Shown: positions 16,102-25,230 of the stretch, in pieces
Numbering within the stretch: position 1 is the first letter of the stretch
Layout: every line of letters begins with the position of its first letter
NCBI RefSeq assembly: GCF_003797825.1
Contig: NZ_RKME01000019.1
Span: forward strand, 45,025-109,024
Reading direction: 5' to 3'
Length of the DNA: 64,000 nt
Source of the DNA: Gordonia sp. OPL2
Lineage (GTDB): Bacteria; Actinomycetota; Actinomycetes; Mycobacteriales; Mycobacteriaceae
Program-made: the position numbers and the translations under genes
The notes under the pieces: model-generated
Databases searched by the model: none
What the model was told of the DNA's origin: nothing
The model's input: the letters and a program-made list of their open reading frames with translations, nothing else

Positions 16102-17061
16102 TCAGCCGCGTTGTTCCCGGTCATCGGGGCTGTCGGCATCGGGGACGTCTCCACCGAGAACCCTGGCACGGGCGTCACCGTCGACCGCTGACTTGAGTTC
16201 GGCCTCCTCATCCCACAGTTCCGCGGTCTGGACGAGCCAGAACGCGAGGAATGCCGCCAGCAGAACCCATTCGACCCAGAACACGAGGTTCACGCCCTCA
16301 CCCCAGCCGCAGACTGATGCCACGCCGGCGACGACGACCGTCACGAACATGCCGGTGGCGATCAGGAAGTACGCCGTCGCGTATCGGCGTGGGGCGTCCC
16401 GGACCACCGCGGCGAGCCCGTTGACGCCGACGACCAGTGTCAGGAACCCGAACATCGAGACGGCGGCGGCGACGTGTGGCGTGATACCGAATGCGTCCTC
16501 CCACCAGAGCTGCTTGGCGACGACGACGATCACCGCGCAGAGCCCCAGACCACGGGCGACGTTCCCGGCGAGGGTCGTCCGTCGTGACGTCGCGAACCGG
16601 CCGATGCGGCTGATCAGCGACCAGATGACCACGGCACTCACGCCTCCGAACACGGCGGTCCACATGTTGAGGATGATCCAGTCGCGCGGCGGATACACGA
16701 GGCGTTCAGCGGTGTCGGTGGGCAGGAACGCCACGAAGAACGCGAGAAAGCCCGCGTAGTTCAGCAGTACGTCTTCGATCTCGGAGCGACCCTTGTAGGC
16801 CATGAGCATGGCGCCCATCGCACACACCGTCGCGATGAACACGGCCCGCACCGAGGTGTCGTAGTAGTCGCTGATCGACGGCCTGATGTCCGTCGATCGG
16901 ATCGATTCGGCGGTCACCGCAAAGGCCAGCATCAGGATCAGCGTCACCATGCCGATCCGGAGGTTGCGGTAGGTGTCGACGACGTCCCCGCGTCGACGTG
17001 CCACGACGTTGCGCTGGGCGAAACGCATGATCCCGTCGCGCACTTGCCTGATCAGACCCAT
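16102..17061 (-). CDS. multi-pass membrane protein, unknown
   Basis: About 319 residues with roughly eight hydrophobic segments (about 35-52, 72-88, 101-113, 128-150, 167-184, 197-213, 220-242, 249-270) and a hydrophilic acidic/basic tail of about 45 residues. I set the start at MGLIRQVRDG; an ATG or GTG 18 codons further up adds an unlikely Cys/Pro-rich stretch. No recognised motif. The pattern is typical of actinobacterial hypothetical integral membrane proteins. It ends just before the rpsL promoter on the same strand and lies behind exonuclease III. Function unknown. Confidence 0.6.
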   Translation of the reverse strand: MGLIRQVRDGIMRFAQRNVVARRRGDVVDTYRNLRIGMVTLILMLAFAVTAESIRSTDIRPSISDYYDTSVRAVFIATVCAMGAMLMAYKGRSEIEDVLLNYAGFLAFFVAFLPTDTAERLVYPPRDWIILNMWTAVFGGVSAVVIWSLISRIGRFATSRRTTLAGNVARGLGLCAVIVVVAKQLWWEDAFGITPHVAAAVSMFGFLTLVVGVNGLAAVVRDAPRRYATAYFLIATGMFVTVVVAGVASVCGWGEGVNLVFWVEWVLLAAFLAFWLVQTAELWDEEAELKSAVDGDARARVLGGDVPDADSPDDREQRG

Positions 17062-17136
17062 GCGTCCATTCAAGAACCCACACGCCGACGATGACCCCGG
17101 TTCCGGGCAGACCACGCTGTCGGGGTTTCGAGACCT

Positions 17137-18033
17137 CTACTCGGTCGACTGGGGGAGCTTCACCGTCGACGATCCGCGTCGGGCCGGGTTCGACGGTGGC
17201 GGGACGACCGGCCCGATGTCGCCGTCGGGAGCGGTGTCGAGATCGACGACGACCGGCGCGTGGTCGCTGGGCTTGCTGCCCTTGCGCGCCTGCCGGTCGA
17301 CCCATGCGGCCGCCACCCGATCGGCGACCGTGCCGCCGGCGAGCACGAGGTCGATCCGCATGCCGAGATCCTTGTGGAACATCCCGGCCCGATAGTCCCA
17401 GTAGCTGAACACGCGATCGTCCGGCCACCGATCGCGCACGACGTCGCGCAGTCCCAGGGACTGCAGACCCGCGAGCGCATCACGTTCCGGCGTGGTCACA
17501 TGCGTGTGTCCCTCGTAGGCCGCCGGGTCGAAGACATCCGCGTCGGCGGGTGCGATGTTCACGTCCCCGCACAGCATGGTGTTGTCCGCGGAGTCGTCGC
17601 CTGTCCCGGCCGCCACGGCGACTCGTAATCGAGCCAGCCAATTCAGCTTGTACGCATAGTGATCCGAGTCCGGCACACGTCCGTTCGGCACGTACAGGGA
17701 GTGGATTCGCACACCACCGCAGAGCGCGGACACCGCACGTGCCTCGACGGGCGAGTCCGGCTCGGGGAACCCGGGCGCGGCGTCGAAGCCGCGGCGCACG
17801 TCGACGAGACCCACCCGCGACAGCAGGGCGACCCCGTTCCACTGCCCTTGTCCCACATGGGCGATCTCGTATCCGCGGTCGGCGAGATCGGCGCCGAGGA
17901 CATCGTGGAACGCGTCGTCGGACAGCTTGGTCTCCTGCAGGCAGACCACGTCGGGGGCACGATCGTCGAGCCACGGCAGCAACCGCGGGATCCGCTGCTT
18001 GACCGAGTTCACGTTCCAGGTCGCGACGCGCAT
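17137..18033 (-). CDS. xthA: exodeoxyribonuclease III (AP endonuclease)
   Basis: A 298-residue ExoIII of the endonuclease/exonuclease/phosphatase fold, acting in base-excision repair at abasic sites. The start MRVATWNVNS carries Asn7; Glu34 (LQETK), Asp157 and Asn159 (GDVNIAP), and Asp257-His258 (SDHAPV) complete the metal/catalytic set. A C-terminal extension of about 30 residues after the core is Pro-rich and variable. The last codons run into a GAGGTCTCGAAACC stretch (17121-17137) that may be a decayed intergenic repeat. The gene diverges from the AcoR-like regulator. Confidence 0.93.
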   Translation of the reverse strand: MRVATWNVNSVKQRIPRLLPWLDDRAPDVVCLQETKLSDDAFHDVLGADLADRGYEIAHVGQGQWNGVALLSRVGLVDVRRGFDAAPGFPEPDSPVEARAVSALCGGVRIHSLYVPNGRVPDSDHYAYKLNWLARLRVAVAAGTGDDSADNTMLCGDVNIAPADADVFDPAAYEGHTHVTTPERDALAGLQSLGLRDVVRDRWPDDRVFSYWDYRAGMFHKDLGMRIDLVLAGGTVADRVAAAWVDRQARKGSKPSDHAPVVVDLDTAPDGDIGPVVPPPSNPARRGSSTVKLPQSTE

Positions 18034-18111
18034 GCGGTCAACCGTAGTCGGCGGCGGACGCGGCCCGCGACGCCGTCGTCGGCGGCGAGCGGACTTCCCT
18101 TCCCCGGTGAT

Positions 18112-19767
18112 GTGTGTCACGTTGGTGACATCGACACCGTCGCCTTCACCTCCGATCAGACGCCGAGACGCTCGGTCATCGAGCACTCGTGGCGACGGTC
18201 CGCGCTGTCCGGTGTCCGCCCGGACGACGCGACCCCCACCGCCCTCGCCGACATCGCCTCCGCCGACCCGCTGCTCGATGCCGCGCGTCCGGTCCTGGAC
18301 GACGCGGCCGTGCGACTCGCCGACACCGACCTGTCCCTGCTCCTGGTCGACCACGAGTGCCGCATGGTGACGCGGGTGGCCTTCGGATCCGCGGTCGAGC
18401 GGACCCTCGACGAGGTCGGCGCGTCACCGGGGGTCCCGTTCGGTGAGGACTTCGTCGGCACCACCGCACTCGGGACCCCGGCGGAGACGCGTGGTGGTGT
18501 CGTCGTCAACAGCAGCGAGCACTACCTCGAACAGTTCAAGTCGATCAGCTGTTTCGGTCAGCCGATCATCCACCCCGCCACCCGCAGACTGGCCGGGATC
18601 ATCTGCATGTCCGAGATCGCCGACCGCATCAACCCACTGGCCGTCCCATTCGTCAACGGCATCGTCGCCGACATCGCCGACCGGCTCCTGGATCGGTCTC
18701 GCGCGCACCAGCGGCGGGTGCTCGACGCCTTCCAGCGCGCTGCTCCACGCCGCGACCTCGCCGTCGCCGCCATCGGCGACGACCTGCAGCTCACCAACGC
18801 ACTGGCGGCAGAGCTGCTCTCCCCCACCGACATCGGCGCGCTGCGTATCGTCGCGACCGACCCCGGACTGCGCGAGACGGTGCTCCCGCTGACCCTGGTG
18901 TCCGGCGCCGAGGTCGAGGTCGCCGTCGAACCCGTTGCCGGCGTGCGTGGCGCCGCGCTGTTCCGTTTCCGTCCGGTCGTCGTCGCCCCGCCTCCGCGTC
19001 CCACCTCGGTCGGTGCGCCGTCGGCGGTCAGCGTCGCCGTGTCCGGAGAGCCGGGAACGGGACGCAGCACCCGCGCGCTCGCGTTGGCCGCCGACGTCGG
19101 CTCGGCCGACCCGCCCGTCATCGTCGACGTCGCCGACGACCTGATCGCCGGGCGGCAGCCCGACATCCCCGCGTCGGTCGCCCGCGCTCGCGAGGTCCGT
19201 GCCCCGCTGATCGTCGACGGCGCCGACCTGCTCGACGACCGGGCCGTCGCCCTGCTCGGCCGCGTCGCCGGCCTCAGCTCGGCATCCACACCACTGATCG
19301 TCGTGAGCGGCCCACGGGATCAGGCGGCCGCCGGGGTGGCCGCGCTGCTGGCACGGTGCGCCACACGTGTCGACCTCCCACCCCTGCGGCACCGCGTGTC
19401 CGAACTCGGCGCGCTCGCGGCGGGAGTGCTGACCGACATCGACCCGACGATGACGCTGTCCGGTGGCGCCACCGACGCGTTGCTGTGCCAGGACTGGCCC
19501 GGCAACTTCTCCGAACTCGGGTCCGTGCTGCGGCAGGCCGCGGCAGCCTGCCGGATGCGGGCGGGACGCGTCATCGAGCCCGCCGACCTCCCACCCGCGT
19601 ATCGCACGACCAGTCGCGCCGCACATCTGTCGGGCCGTGAACAGGCCGAACGGACCGCGATCGTCGAGGCGCTCGACCGGGCTCAGGGCAACAAGGTCCA
19701 CGCAGCCCGCGAACTCGGCATCAGTCGCACGACCCTGTACGCGCGGATGCGGGCGCTCGGCGTCTGA
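18112..19767 (+). CDS. AcoR-like GAF-AAA-Fis activator
   Basis: About 551 residues from a GTG, the only plausible initiation codon in the region; no ribosome site is obvious. The order is an N-terminal SWRRS motif (26-30), a GAF sensor domain (about 60-200), a degenerate AAA-type domain with a P-loop-like GEPGTGRST (near 312) and a C-terminal Fis helix-turn-helix (NKVHAARELGISRTTLYARM, about residues 527-546). The GAFTGA loop that contacts sigma-54 is absent, as expected in actinobacteria, which lack sigma-54. Relatives activate alcohol/acetoin dehydrogenase genes, and an aldehyde/alcohol dehydrogenase pair follows at 21.3-23.9 kb. Confidence 0.85.
   Translation: MCHVGDIDTVAFTSDQTPRRSVIEHSWRRSALSGVRPDDATPTALADIASADPLLDAARPVLDDAAVRLADTDLSLLLVDHECRMVTRVAFGSAVERTLDEVGASPGVPFGEDFVGTTALGTPAETRGGVVVNSSEHYLEQFKSISCFGQPIIHPATRRLAGIICMSEIADRINPLAVPFVNGIVADIADRLLDRSRAHQRRVLDAFQRAAPRRDLAVAAIGDDLQLTNALAAELLSPTDIGALRIVATDPGLRETVLPLTLVSGAEVEVAVEPVAGVRGAALFRFRPVVVAPPPRPTSVGAPSAVSVAVSGEPGTGRSTRALALAADVGSADPPVIVDVADDLIAGRQPDIPASVARAREVRAPLIVDGADLLDDRAVALLGRVAGLSSASTPLIVVSGPRDQAAAGVAALLARCATRVDLPPLRHRVSELGALAAGVLTDIDPTMTLSGGATDALLCQDWPGNFSELGSVLRQAAAACRMRAGRVIEPADLPPAYRTTSRAAHLSGREQAERTAIVEALDRAQGNKVHAARELGISRTTLYARMRALGV
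18115..18130. promoter_or_regulatory. inverted repeat at the AcoR-like gene start
   Basis: TGTCACGTTGGTGACA has perfect 6-bp arms with a 4-bp centre. It overlaps the presumed first codons of the regulator and lies about 80 bp from the divergent exonuclease gene. It could be an autoregulatory site, but position inside the coding start leaves doubt. Confidence 0.4.
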
Positions 19768-19791
19768 CATCCGCAACGCCGCGGACCCGAT

Positions 19792-20991
19792 TCAGTCGAC
19801 GAGCGGTCCCGGCACCGTCTGGGCATGCACCGTCTGGGCATCCACCGCCTCACCCTGCATCGTCTGACGCGCGAGCGCCGCGATGAGGTCGGTCTGCGTC
19901 ACGATCCCCACGATGATCTCGTCGTCGAGAACGGGTACCGCATCACATCCGCGTCCGGACAGCATCGGCAGCAGCGCGGCGACGGGCGTGGCCGGGGCGG
20001 CGACCGGCAGATCGAGCGCCATCACGTCCTCGGCACGCAATACGCTGCCGTCACGCCGCAGCAACCGGTCGACGATGGCTCCCGGCCGTGCCCGCATCGG
20101 GGTCGCGCGCAACCTGGCGACCAGGTGGATCTGGAACACGACCCCGAGGTAGCGCCCGTTTCGCGTCACCACCGGCAGCGACGTGAAGCCATGCTGATCG
20201 AACAACTCGGCCAGATCCGTCACGGTGGCGTCCGGGCCGACGGTCACCAGGTCCCTCGACATCACGTCGGAGGCGTTCAGCGGGCCGGCGCGGTGTCCGG
20301 CGGCCTGCAACTCGGCGGCGCCGATCAGTCGGGCGAGATCGGCGACACCGAGGTTCAGCGATTGCCGATACCGCTGCAGGATTCCGGTCAGCTCGTCCTC
20401 GCTCAACCCCAGACGCTCACCGGGCGGAGTGACGGAGTCGAAACGTCGGTACGGATAGCGACGACCGGTCGCGCGGGCGTAGCCGGCGGCGAGTGCCACC
20501 AGCAAGATCGTGCCGATCGCGACCGGCGCGAGAGCGAACCGGAAGCCGAGGGCATCGATGGCCTCGGGGCTCAGGGCAGCCGTCATCGCGACCGCCCCCG
20601 CGGGCGGATGCACGGCGTGGCACAGGATCATCACCGCGACCGACAGCCCGACGGCGAGCGCGACCCGTAGTGCGGCCTGCGGTACCAGCAGGGTGACGGC
20701 GACGCCGACCAGGGCGGAGAAGGTGTTCCCGACGACGGCGGGCCAGGGCTGGGCGAGCGGACTGTTGGGTGCGGCGAACACCAGTACGGTCGTCGCCCCG
20801 AACGGCGCGATCATGTACAGCCCGAGTTGTAGGTCGATGCCCGACGACATGAGCACCAGACCGACGACACCGAGACCGAGGATCGCGCCGGCGCCCGCGC
20901 GCACCGCCTCACGCGGCGACACCGTTGCGGCCACCGGTCCGACCCCGGCCAGGACGCTGCGCAGCCTGCCTCTCGATGTCCGCGTCGCCAT
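19792..20991 (-). CDS. HPP-family membrane protein with two CBS domains
   Basis: About 399 residues. I set the start at MATRTSRGRL because AGGAGAG lies 7 nt before it. The N-terminal half is an HPP integral membrane domain with several helices and the family motif HPPAGAVA; HPP proteins are linked to nitrite transport in cyanobacteria/plastids. The C-terminal half has two CBS repeats (MSRDLVTVGPDATVTDLAE and a second from about residue 325), nucleotide-sensing modules. The extreme C-terminus has a short tandem repeat (AQTVHAQTV) from a 15-bp duplication (about 19816-19845). It lies between the AcoR-like regulator and the dehydrogenase genes but on the other strand. The substrate is unknown. 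Confidence 0.8.
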   Translation of the reverse strand: MATRTSRGRLRSVLAGVGPVAATVSPREAVRAGAGAILGLGVVGLVLMSSGIDLQLGLYMIAPFGATTVLVFAAPNSPLAQPWPAVVGNTFSALVGVAVTLLVPQAALRVALAVGLSVAVMILCHAVHPPAGAVAMTAALSPEAIDALGFRFALAPVAIGTILLVALAAGYARATGRRYPYRRFDSVTPPGERLGLSEDELTGILQRYRQSLNLGVADLARLIGAAELQAAGHRAGPLNASDVMSRDLVTVGPDATVTDLAELFDQHGFTSLPVVTRNGRYLGVVFQIHLVARLRATPMRARPGAIVDRLLRRDGSVLRAEDVMALDLPVAAPATPVAALLPMLSGRGCDAVPVLDDEIIVGIVTQTDLIAALARQTMQGEAVDAQTVHAQTVPGPLVD

Positions 20992-21165
20992 CGTGCTCTC
21001 CTGCCCCATCGTGGATCCGTCGGTCGTGACCCCCCGATGCCCCGATTCCGGCCGGTCGTCGGCGAATCCGTGCCGGGGTCACACGCTAGCGGCGACGTGG
21101 ATGACTGGATGAGGGGACCTCACTTGTCCGGGGTCACAGCGGTGAGGCGCTGCTGTACAGGCCAC

Positions 21166-21182
21166 TGTCCAGTTTCTGGACA
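21166..21182. promoter_or_regulatory. perfect inverted repeat upstream of the aldehyde dehydrogenase gene
   Basis: TGTCCAGTTTCTGGACA has 7-bp arms with a 3-bp centre, 89 bp before the aldehyde dehydrogenase start and in the 280-bp gap after the HPP gene. It is a good candidate activator site for the AcoR-like protein encoded nearby. The rest of the gap holds no gene that I can support. Confidence 0.55.
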
Positions 21183-21271
21183 TGGCGGGAAGGTCGAAGG
21201 GTGGCAGAAATGAAGCAGGTCACATCTATGACCCAGATCACTTCCGATCTTCACCTGACCAGGAGGTTTTC

Positions 21272-22768
21272 ATGACCGCCGTCGCCACTGACCTGCACGC
21301 GAAGGTCCGCGACTTCATCTCCGGCGACCGACCGATGCTCATCGGCGGTGAATGGGTGTGGTCCGCGTCGGGCCGCACGTTCGAGACCATCGATCCGGCG
21401 ACCGCCCGGCCCATCACCTCGGTTGCGCACGGAGATGCCGCCGACATCGATCGCGCGGTTCGCGCGGCCCGACAGGCCTTCGACGACGGCCCGTGGACGC
21501 GGATGAAGCCCAACGAGCGGGAGCGTCTGCTGTGGAAGGTCGGCGACCTGCTGACCGAGCGTGCTGCGGAGTTCGGTCAGCTCGAGGCTCTCGACAACGG
21601 CAAGGCGGCGACCATCGCCGCCGCGGTCGACACCAATTGGTCGGCCGACATCTTCCGCTACAACGCCGGCCTGGCCACCAAGATCACCGGCTCGACGGTC
21701 GACGTGTCGATGCCCTTCGTGCCCGGCGGCGAGTTCCATGCCTACACGTTGCGCGAGCCGGTCGGCGTCTGCGGGCTCATCGTCCCGTGGAACTTCCCCC
21801 TCCTCATGGCCGCGTTCAAACTGGCCCCGGCGCTCGCGGCCGGCAACACGGTGATCCTCAAGCCCGCCGAGCAGACCCCACTGACGGCACTGCTGCTCGG
21901 CGAGATCTTCCAGGAGGCCGGGTTCCCTCCCGGCGTGGTCAACATCGTCACCGGGTACGGCGAGGCAGGCGCTGCGCTGGCCGCACACGAGGATGTCGAC
22001 AAGATCGCGTTCACCGGCTCCACCGAGGTCGGCAAGAAGATCGTGGAAGCGGCGAAGGGCAATCTGAAGAAGGTGTCGCTGGAACTCGGCGGCAAGAGCC
22101 CGAACATCGTGTTCGCCGACGCCGACTTCGAGAAGGCGGTTGCCGGATCGGTCGCGGCGTGGATGTTCAACCACGGCCAGTGCTGTGTGGCCGGCACCCG
22201 TCTGTTCGTCGAGCGGCCGATCTTCGACGACTTCACCGCAGCCGTCGCCGAGGCTGCGTCGCAGGCCAAGATCGGTCCAGGTCTCGATCCGACGACCGAA
22301 CTCGGCCCACTGGTCAGTCAGGAGCAGTTCGACCGTGTGTCCGGCTACCTCGCCGCCGGCCTCGCCGATGGCGCCCGGGCACTCACCGGCGGAAAGCGTT
22401 GGGGCGATGAGGGATTCTTCATCGAACCGACCGTCTTCGTCGACGTCGAACCGAGCTTCTCCATCGTTCAGGAGGAGATCTTCGGCCCGGTCGTCGCAGC
22501 ACTGCCGTTCGACGCCGACACCGGTGTCGCCGCGGCCGCCAACGACTCCATCTACGGACTCGCCGCCGGCATCTGGACCCAGGACCTGTCCAAGGCACAC
22601 AAGACCGCGCGCCAGATCAAGGCCGGCTCGGTGTGGGTCAACCAGTACAACGGCTTCGACACCGCGATGCCGTTCGGTGGATACAAGCAGTCCGGTTGGG
22701 GCCGCGAGCTCGGGTCGTCGGCCATCGACCTCTACACCCAGACCAAGGCCGTCAACATCTCCCTCTGA
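21272..22768 (+). CDS. NAD(P)-dependent aldehyde dehydrogenase
   Basis: A 498-residue ALDH. AGGAGG 5 nt upstream fixes the ATG of MTAVATDLHA. The PWNFP loop, FTGSTEVG cofactor-binding segment, general base Glu271 (LELGGKS) and nucleophile Cys305 (FNHGQCC) are all present. This class oxidises small or aryl aldehydes such as acetaldehyde or phenylacetaldehyde. With the alcohol dehydrogenase 35 bp downstream it forms an alcohol-to-acid pair, probably switched on by the AcoR-like activator through the palindrome at 21166. The exact substrate is not shown. Confidence 0.93.
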   Translation: MTAVATDLHAKVRDFISGDRPMLIGGEWVWSASGRTFETIDPATARPITSVAHGDAADIDRAVRAARQAFDDGPWTRMKPNERERLLWKVGDLLTERAAEFGQLEALDNGKAATIAAAVDTNWSADIFRYNAGLATKITGSTVDVSMPFVPGGEFHAYTLREPVGVCGLIVPWNFPLLMAAFKLAPALAAGNTVILKPAEQTPLTALLLGEIFQEAGFPPGVVNIVTGYGEAGAALAAHEDVDKIAFTGSTEVGKKIVEAAKGNLKKVSLELGGKSPNIVFADADFEKAVAGSVAAWMFNHGQCCVAGTRLFVERPIFDDFTAAVAEAASQAKIGPGLDPTTELGPLVSQEQFDRVSGYLAAGLADGARALTGGKRWGDEGFFIEPTVFVDVEPSFSIVQEEIFGPVVAALPFDADTGVAAAANDSIYGLAAGIWTQDLSKAHKTARQIKAGSVWVNQYNGFDTAMPFGGYKQSGWGRELGSSAIDLYTQTKAVNISL

Positions 22769-22803
22769 TCTCTCCACCCTCATTCGAACCAGGAGCACAA
22801 TCC

Positions 22804-23922
22804 ATGTCTCTCACCACCAAGGCCGCAGTCCTCACCGGTCCCGGGAAGCCGTTCGAGCTCGTCGAACTCGACCTCGACGAGCCCCGCGACGGGGAGGTCC
22901 TGATCAAGTACACGGCTGCCGGGCTGTGTCACTCGGATCTGCATCTCACCGACGGTGACCTGCCGCCGCGCTATCCCATCGTCGGCGGACACGAGGGTTC
23001 CGGTGTCATCGAGGCGGTCGGGCCGGGTGTCACGAAGGTCAAGCCCGGCGACCATGTCGTGTGCAGCTTCATCCCGAACTGCGGCACCTGTCGCTACTGC
23101 TCGACCGGCCGACAGAACCTCTGTGACATGGGGGCGACCATCCTGGAGGGCTCGATGCCCGACGGGTCGTTCCGCTTCCATTCCGGCAGTGATGATTTCG
23201 GCGCGATGTGCATGCTCGGCACCTTCGCCGAGCGGGCGACCATCTCCCAGCACTCGGTGGTCAAGGTCGACGACTGGCTCCCGCTCGAGAAGGCTGTGCT
23301 GGTGGGCTGTGGCGTGCCGTCGGGCTGGGGTACCTCGGTCTATGCCGGCGGCGTGCGCGCAGGCGACACCGTCGTCATCTACGGCATCGGCGGCCTGGGC
23401 ATCAACGCCGTACAGGGCGCGGTGTCCGCGGGCGCCAAGCACGTCGTGGTGGTCGACCCGGTCGCTCTCAAGCGCGACACCGCGATCAAATTCGGTGCGA
23501 CACATGCGTTCGCCGACGCGGCGGAAGCGGCGGAGAAGGTCAACGAACTGACGTGGGGGCAGGGCGCCGACCAAGCGCTCATCCTGGTCGGCACGGTCGA
23601 CGCGGAGGTCGTCGCCAACGCCACGGCGGTTGTCGGCAAGGGCGGCACGGTGGTCATCACCGGACTCGCCGATCCCACCAAGCTGACCGTCCAGGTGTCC
23701 GGCACCGATCTGACGCTCAACCAGAAGACCATCAAGGGCAGTCTGTTCGGGTCGGCCAACCCGCAGTACGACATCGTCAAACTGCTGCGTCTCTACGACG
23801 CCGGTCAACTGAAGCTCGACGAGCTGATCACGCAGACCTACACCCTCGACCAGGTGAACGAGGGTTACCAGGATCTGCGCGACGGCAAGAACATCCGCGG
23901 TGTGATCATCCACGACAGCTGA
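22804..23922 (+). CDS. Zn-dependent alcohol dehydrogenase (NDMA-dependent-like)
   Basis: A 372-residue medium-chain dehydrogenase. Catalytic zinc ligands Cys42 (GLCHSD) and His63-Glu64 (GGHEGSG), the structural zinc set Cys93, 96, 99, 107 and the Rossmann GIGGLGINAVQG are visible. The CSFIPNCGTCRYC region and overall pattern match the actinobacterial NDMA-dependent (MNO/MDO-type) alcohol dehydrogenases, which hold NAD(H) tightly. AGGAG lies upstream. It follows the aldehyde dehydrogenase and ends at a GC-rich hairpin. Ethanol or other primary alcohols are likely substrates. Confidence 0.9.
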   Translation: MSLTTKAAVLTGPGKPFELVELDLDEPRDGEVLIKYTAAGLCHSDLHLTDGDLPPRYPIVGGHEGSGVIEAVGPGVTKVKPGDHVVCSFIPNCGTCRYCSTGRQNLCDMGATILEGSMPDGSFRFHSGSDDFGAMCMLGTFAERATISQHSVVKVDDWLPLEKAVLVGCGVPSGWGTSVYAGGVRAGDTVVIYGIGGLGINAVQGAVSAGAKHVVVVDPVALKRDTAIKFGATHAFADAAEAAEKVNELTWGQGADQALILVGTVDAEVVANATAVVGKGGTVVITGLADPTKLTVQVSGTDLTLNQKTIKGSLFGSANPQYDIVKLLRLYDAGQLKLDELITQTYTLDQVNEGYQDLRDGKNIRGVIIHDS

Positions 23923-23942
23923 CCCCCGCGGGCAGACCCCGG

Positions 23943-23976
23943 CCCGGACGCGATGCCTCCCCCTGCCGCGTCCGGG
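23943..23976 (+). terminator. hairpin after the alcohol dehydrogenase gene
   Basis: Perfect 10-bp arms CCCGGACGCG and CGCGTCCGGG with a 14-nt loop, between convergent genes. There is no T-run, as is common for high-GC actinobacteria. Confidence 0.55.
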
Positions 23977-24004
23977 TCGGTCCACGTCGGCGCCGCATCA
24001 GGTG

Positions 24005-25051
24005 TCACAGCGATCGGATCAGTGCCGTCATCCACGGCACCGACAGGCAGACGACGACGCCGACGTTGAGCCACAGGTGATCTCGCAGAATGGCGAGATA
24101 CTCGCGGGTCTGCGCGTTCGGGAAGAAGTACGACGGGGTGTGCGCACCCGTGCTGAATCCGTCGATTCCCGCGTTACGCATGAGTGTAGCGGCACGGAAG
24201 GCGTGGTAGTCGCTGGTGACGACCGCGACCGGACCGCGGATCTCCCGCTCGGCCAGTAGTCGCGCGGAGTATGTGAGGTTCTCCGCGGTATCGGTGGACG
24301 AGTTCTCCAGAACGACGTCGCTCTCGTCGATCCCGCGCTCGACGAGGTAGCGTGCCATCGCCTCCGCCTCGGGAATTCGCTCGTCCGGCCCGCGGCCTCC
24401 CGAACAGATGACGATCGGTCGGCGCCCCTTCCGCCGCGCGAGCTCGTACACCACTTGCCCACGATCGAGACGACCGGCGAGCAGAGGACTGACCCGATCC
24501 CCGTCCAGGAGTCCGGCGCCGAGCACGATCACCGCGCCGACGGCGTCCCGGCCCGCGCGACGACGACCCCACCGCGCGTACACCAGCGACCAGCCGAGGA
24601 AGGTCGCGAAGACGAAACCCAGATATCCCGCCGGCAAACCCACCGCGAGCAGGATCACCACAATCGTGTTCGAGTCGCCCACGTAGACCTGTCCGATGAC
24701 CATGCCGGCAGCCACCGCCACCGCGTATCCGAGCAACACCACGCCGAGTCCGGTCGACAGCAGAGTCGGCAGGTGGACACCCTCGTGCCGGGCGAGGTTC
24801 GCCCCGTTGACGATCAGGAACGCGCCGAGTGCGGCGATCACCGCCAGGCCCGAAAAGCTCAGTGCCAGAACGATCACGGCCCCCGTCAGCGGATTGCCGG
24901 CAGTGCGCATCACGAGAAAGATGACAAGCAGTGCGACAAGGACCAGCGCGGCCCCGAGATAGACTCCGGGCCGCAGCCGGCGCGGGTCACGCCAGGCACT
25001 GATGATCCCGCTGAGCAGCAACAAGACGACGACGGCCGCGACGATGAGCAT
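24005..25051 (-). CDS. YdcF-like (DUF218) membrane protein
   Basis: A 348-residue protein. About five hydrophobic helices fill residues 1-165, then a DUF218 domain (about 170-320) starts with AVIVLGAGLLDGDRVSP and contains CSGGRGPDERIPEAEAM and SSTDTAENLTYSARLL, the conserved SxxT/TxxN signature. Members such as SanA/YdcF affect envelope integrity, and some bind S-adenosylmethionine; the reaction is unknown. A final hydrophobic segment (about 330-345) suggests a return to the membrane. It converges with the alcohol dehydrogenase gene. Confidence 0.82.
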   Translation of the reverse strand: MLIVAAVVVLLLLSGIISAWRDPRRLRPGVYLGAALVLVALLVIFLVMRTAGNPLTGAVIVLALSFSGLAVIAALGAFLIVNGANLARHEGVHLPTLLSTGLGVVLLGYAVAVAAGMVIGQVYVGDSNTIVVILLAVGLPAGYLGFVFATFLGWSLVYARWGRRRAGRDAVGAVIVLGAGLLDGDRVSPLLAGRLDRGQVVYELARRKGRRPIVICSGGRGPDERIPEAEAMARYLVERGIDESDVVLENSSTDTAENLTYSARLLAEREIRGPVAVVTSDYHAFRAATLMRNAGIDGFSTGAHTPSYFFPNAQTREYLAILRDHLWLNVGVVVCLSVPWMTALIRSL

Positions 25052-25230
25052 GTGCCCATGCTGCCAGGACGACGCAGGTGCGCTGGCTCATGAAAGGAGT
25101 CGGAATGTCATCTCGCGGGGCGTCGGTGACAGCTTGAGTGATCGTGGTGGGTGACACTTCTCCACCAACACTCAGGTGTGCAATCACCGGTCCGATTGGC
25201 ACGCGATGTGCGCTCGTCCGACGTGCCAGG

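Noticed and set aside
17105..17150. Possible fragment of the GGTCTCGA repeat family at the xthA 3' end
   Set aside because: Only short similarity (GAGACC...TCGGTCGA) to the 52583 block; too degraded to call a copy.
25090..25137. Short frame with good ribosome site AAAGGAG (MSSRGASVTA)
   Set aside because: Only about 10-16 residues, nothing conserved is recognisable and no gene follows on that strand; likely chance.
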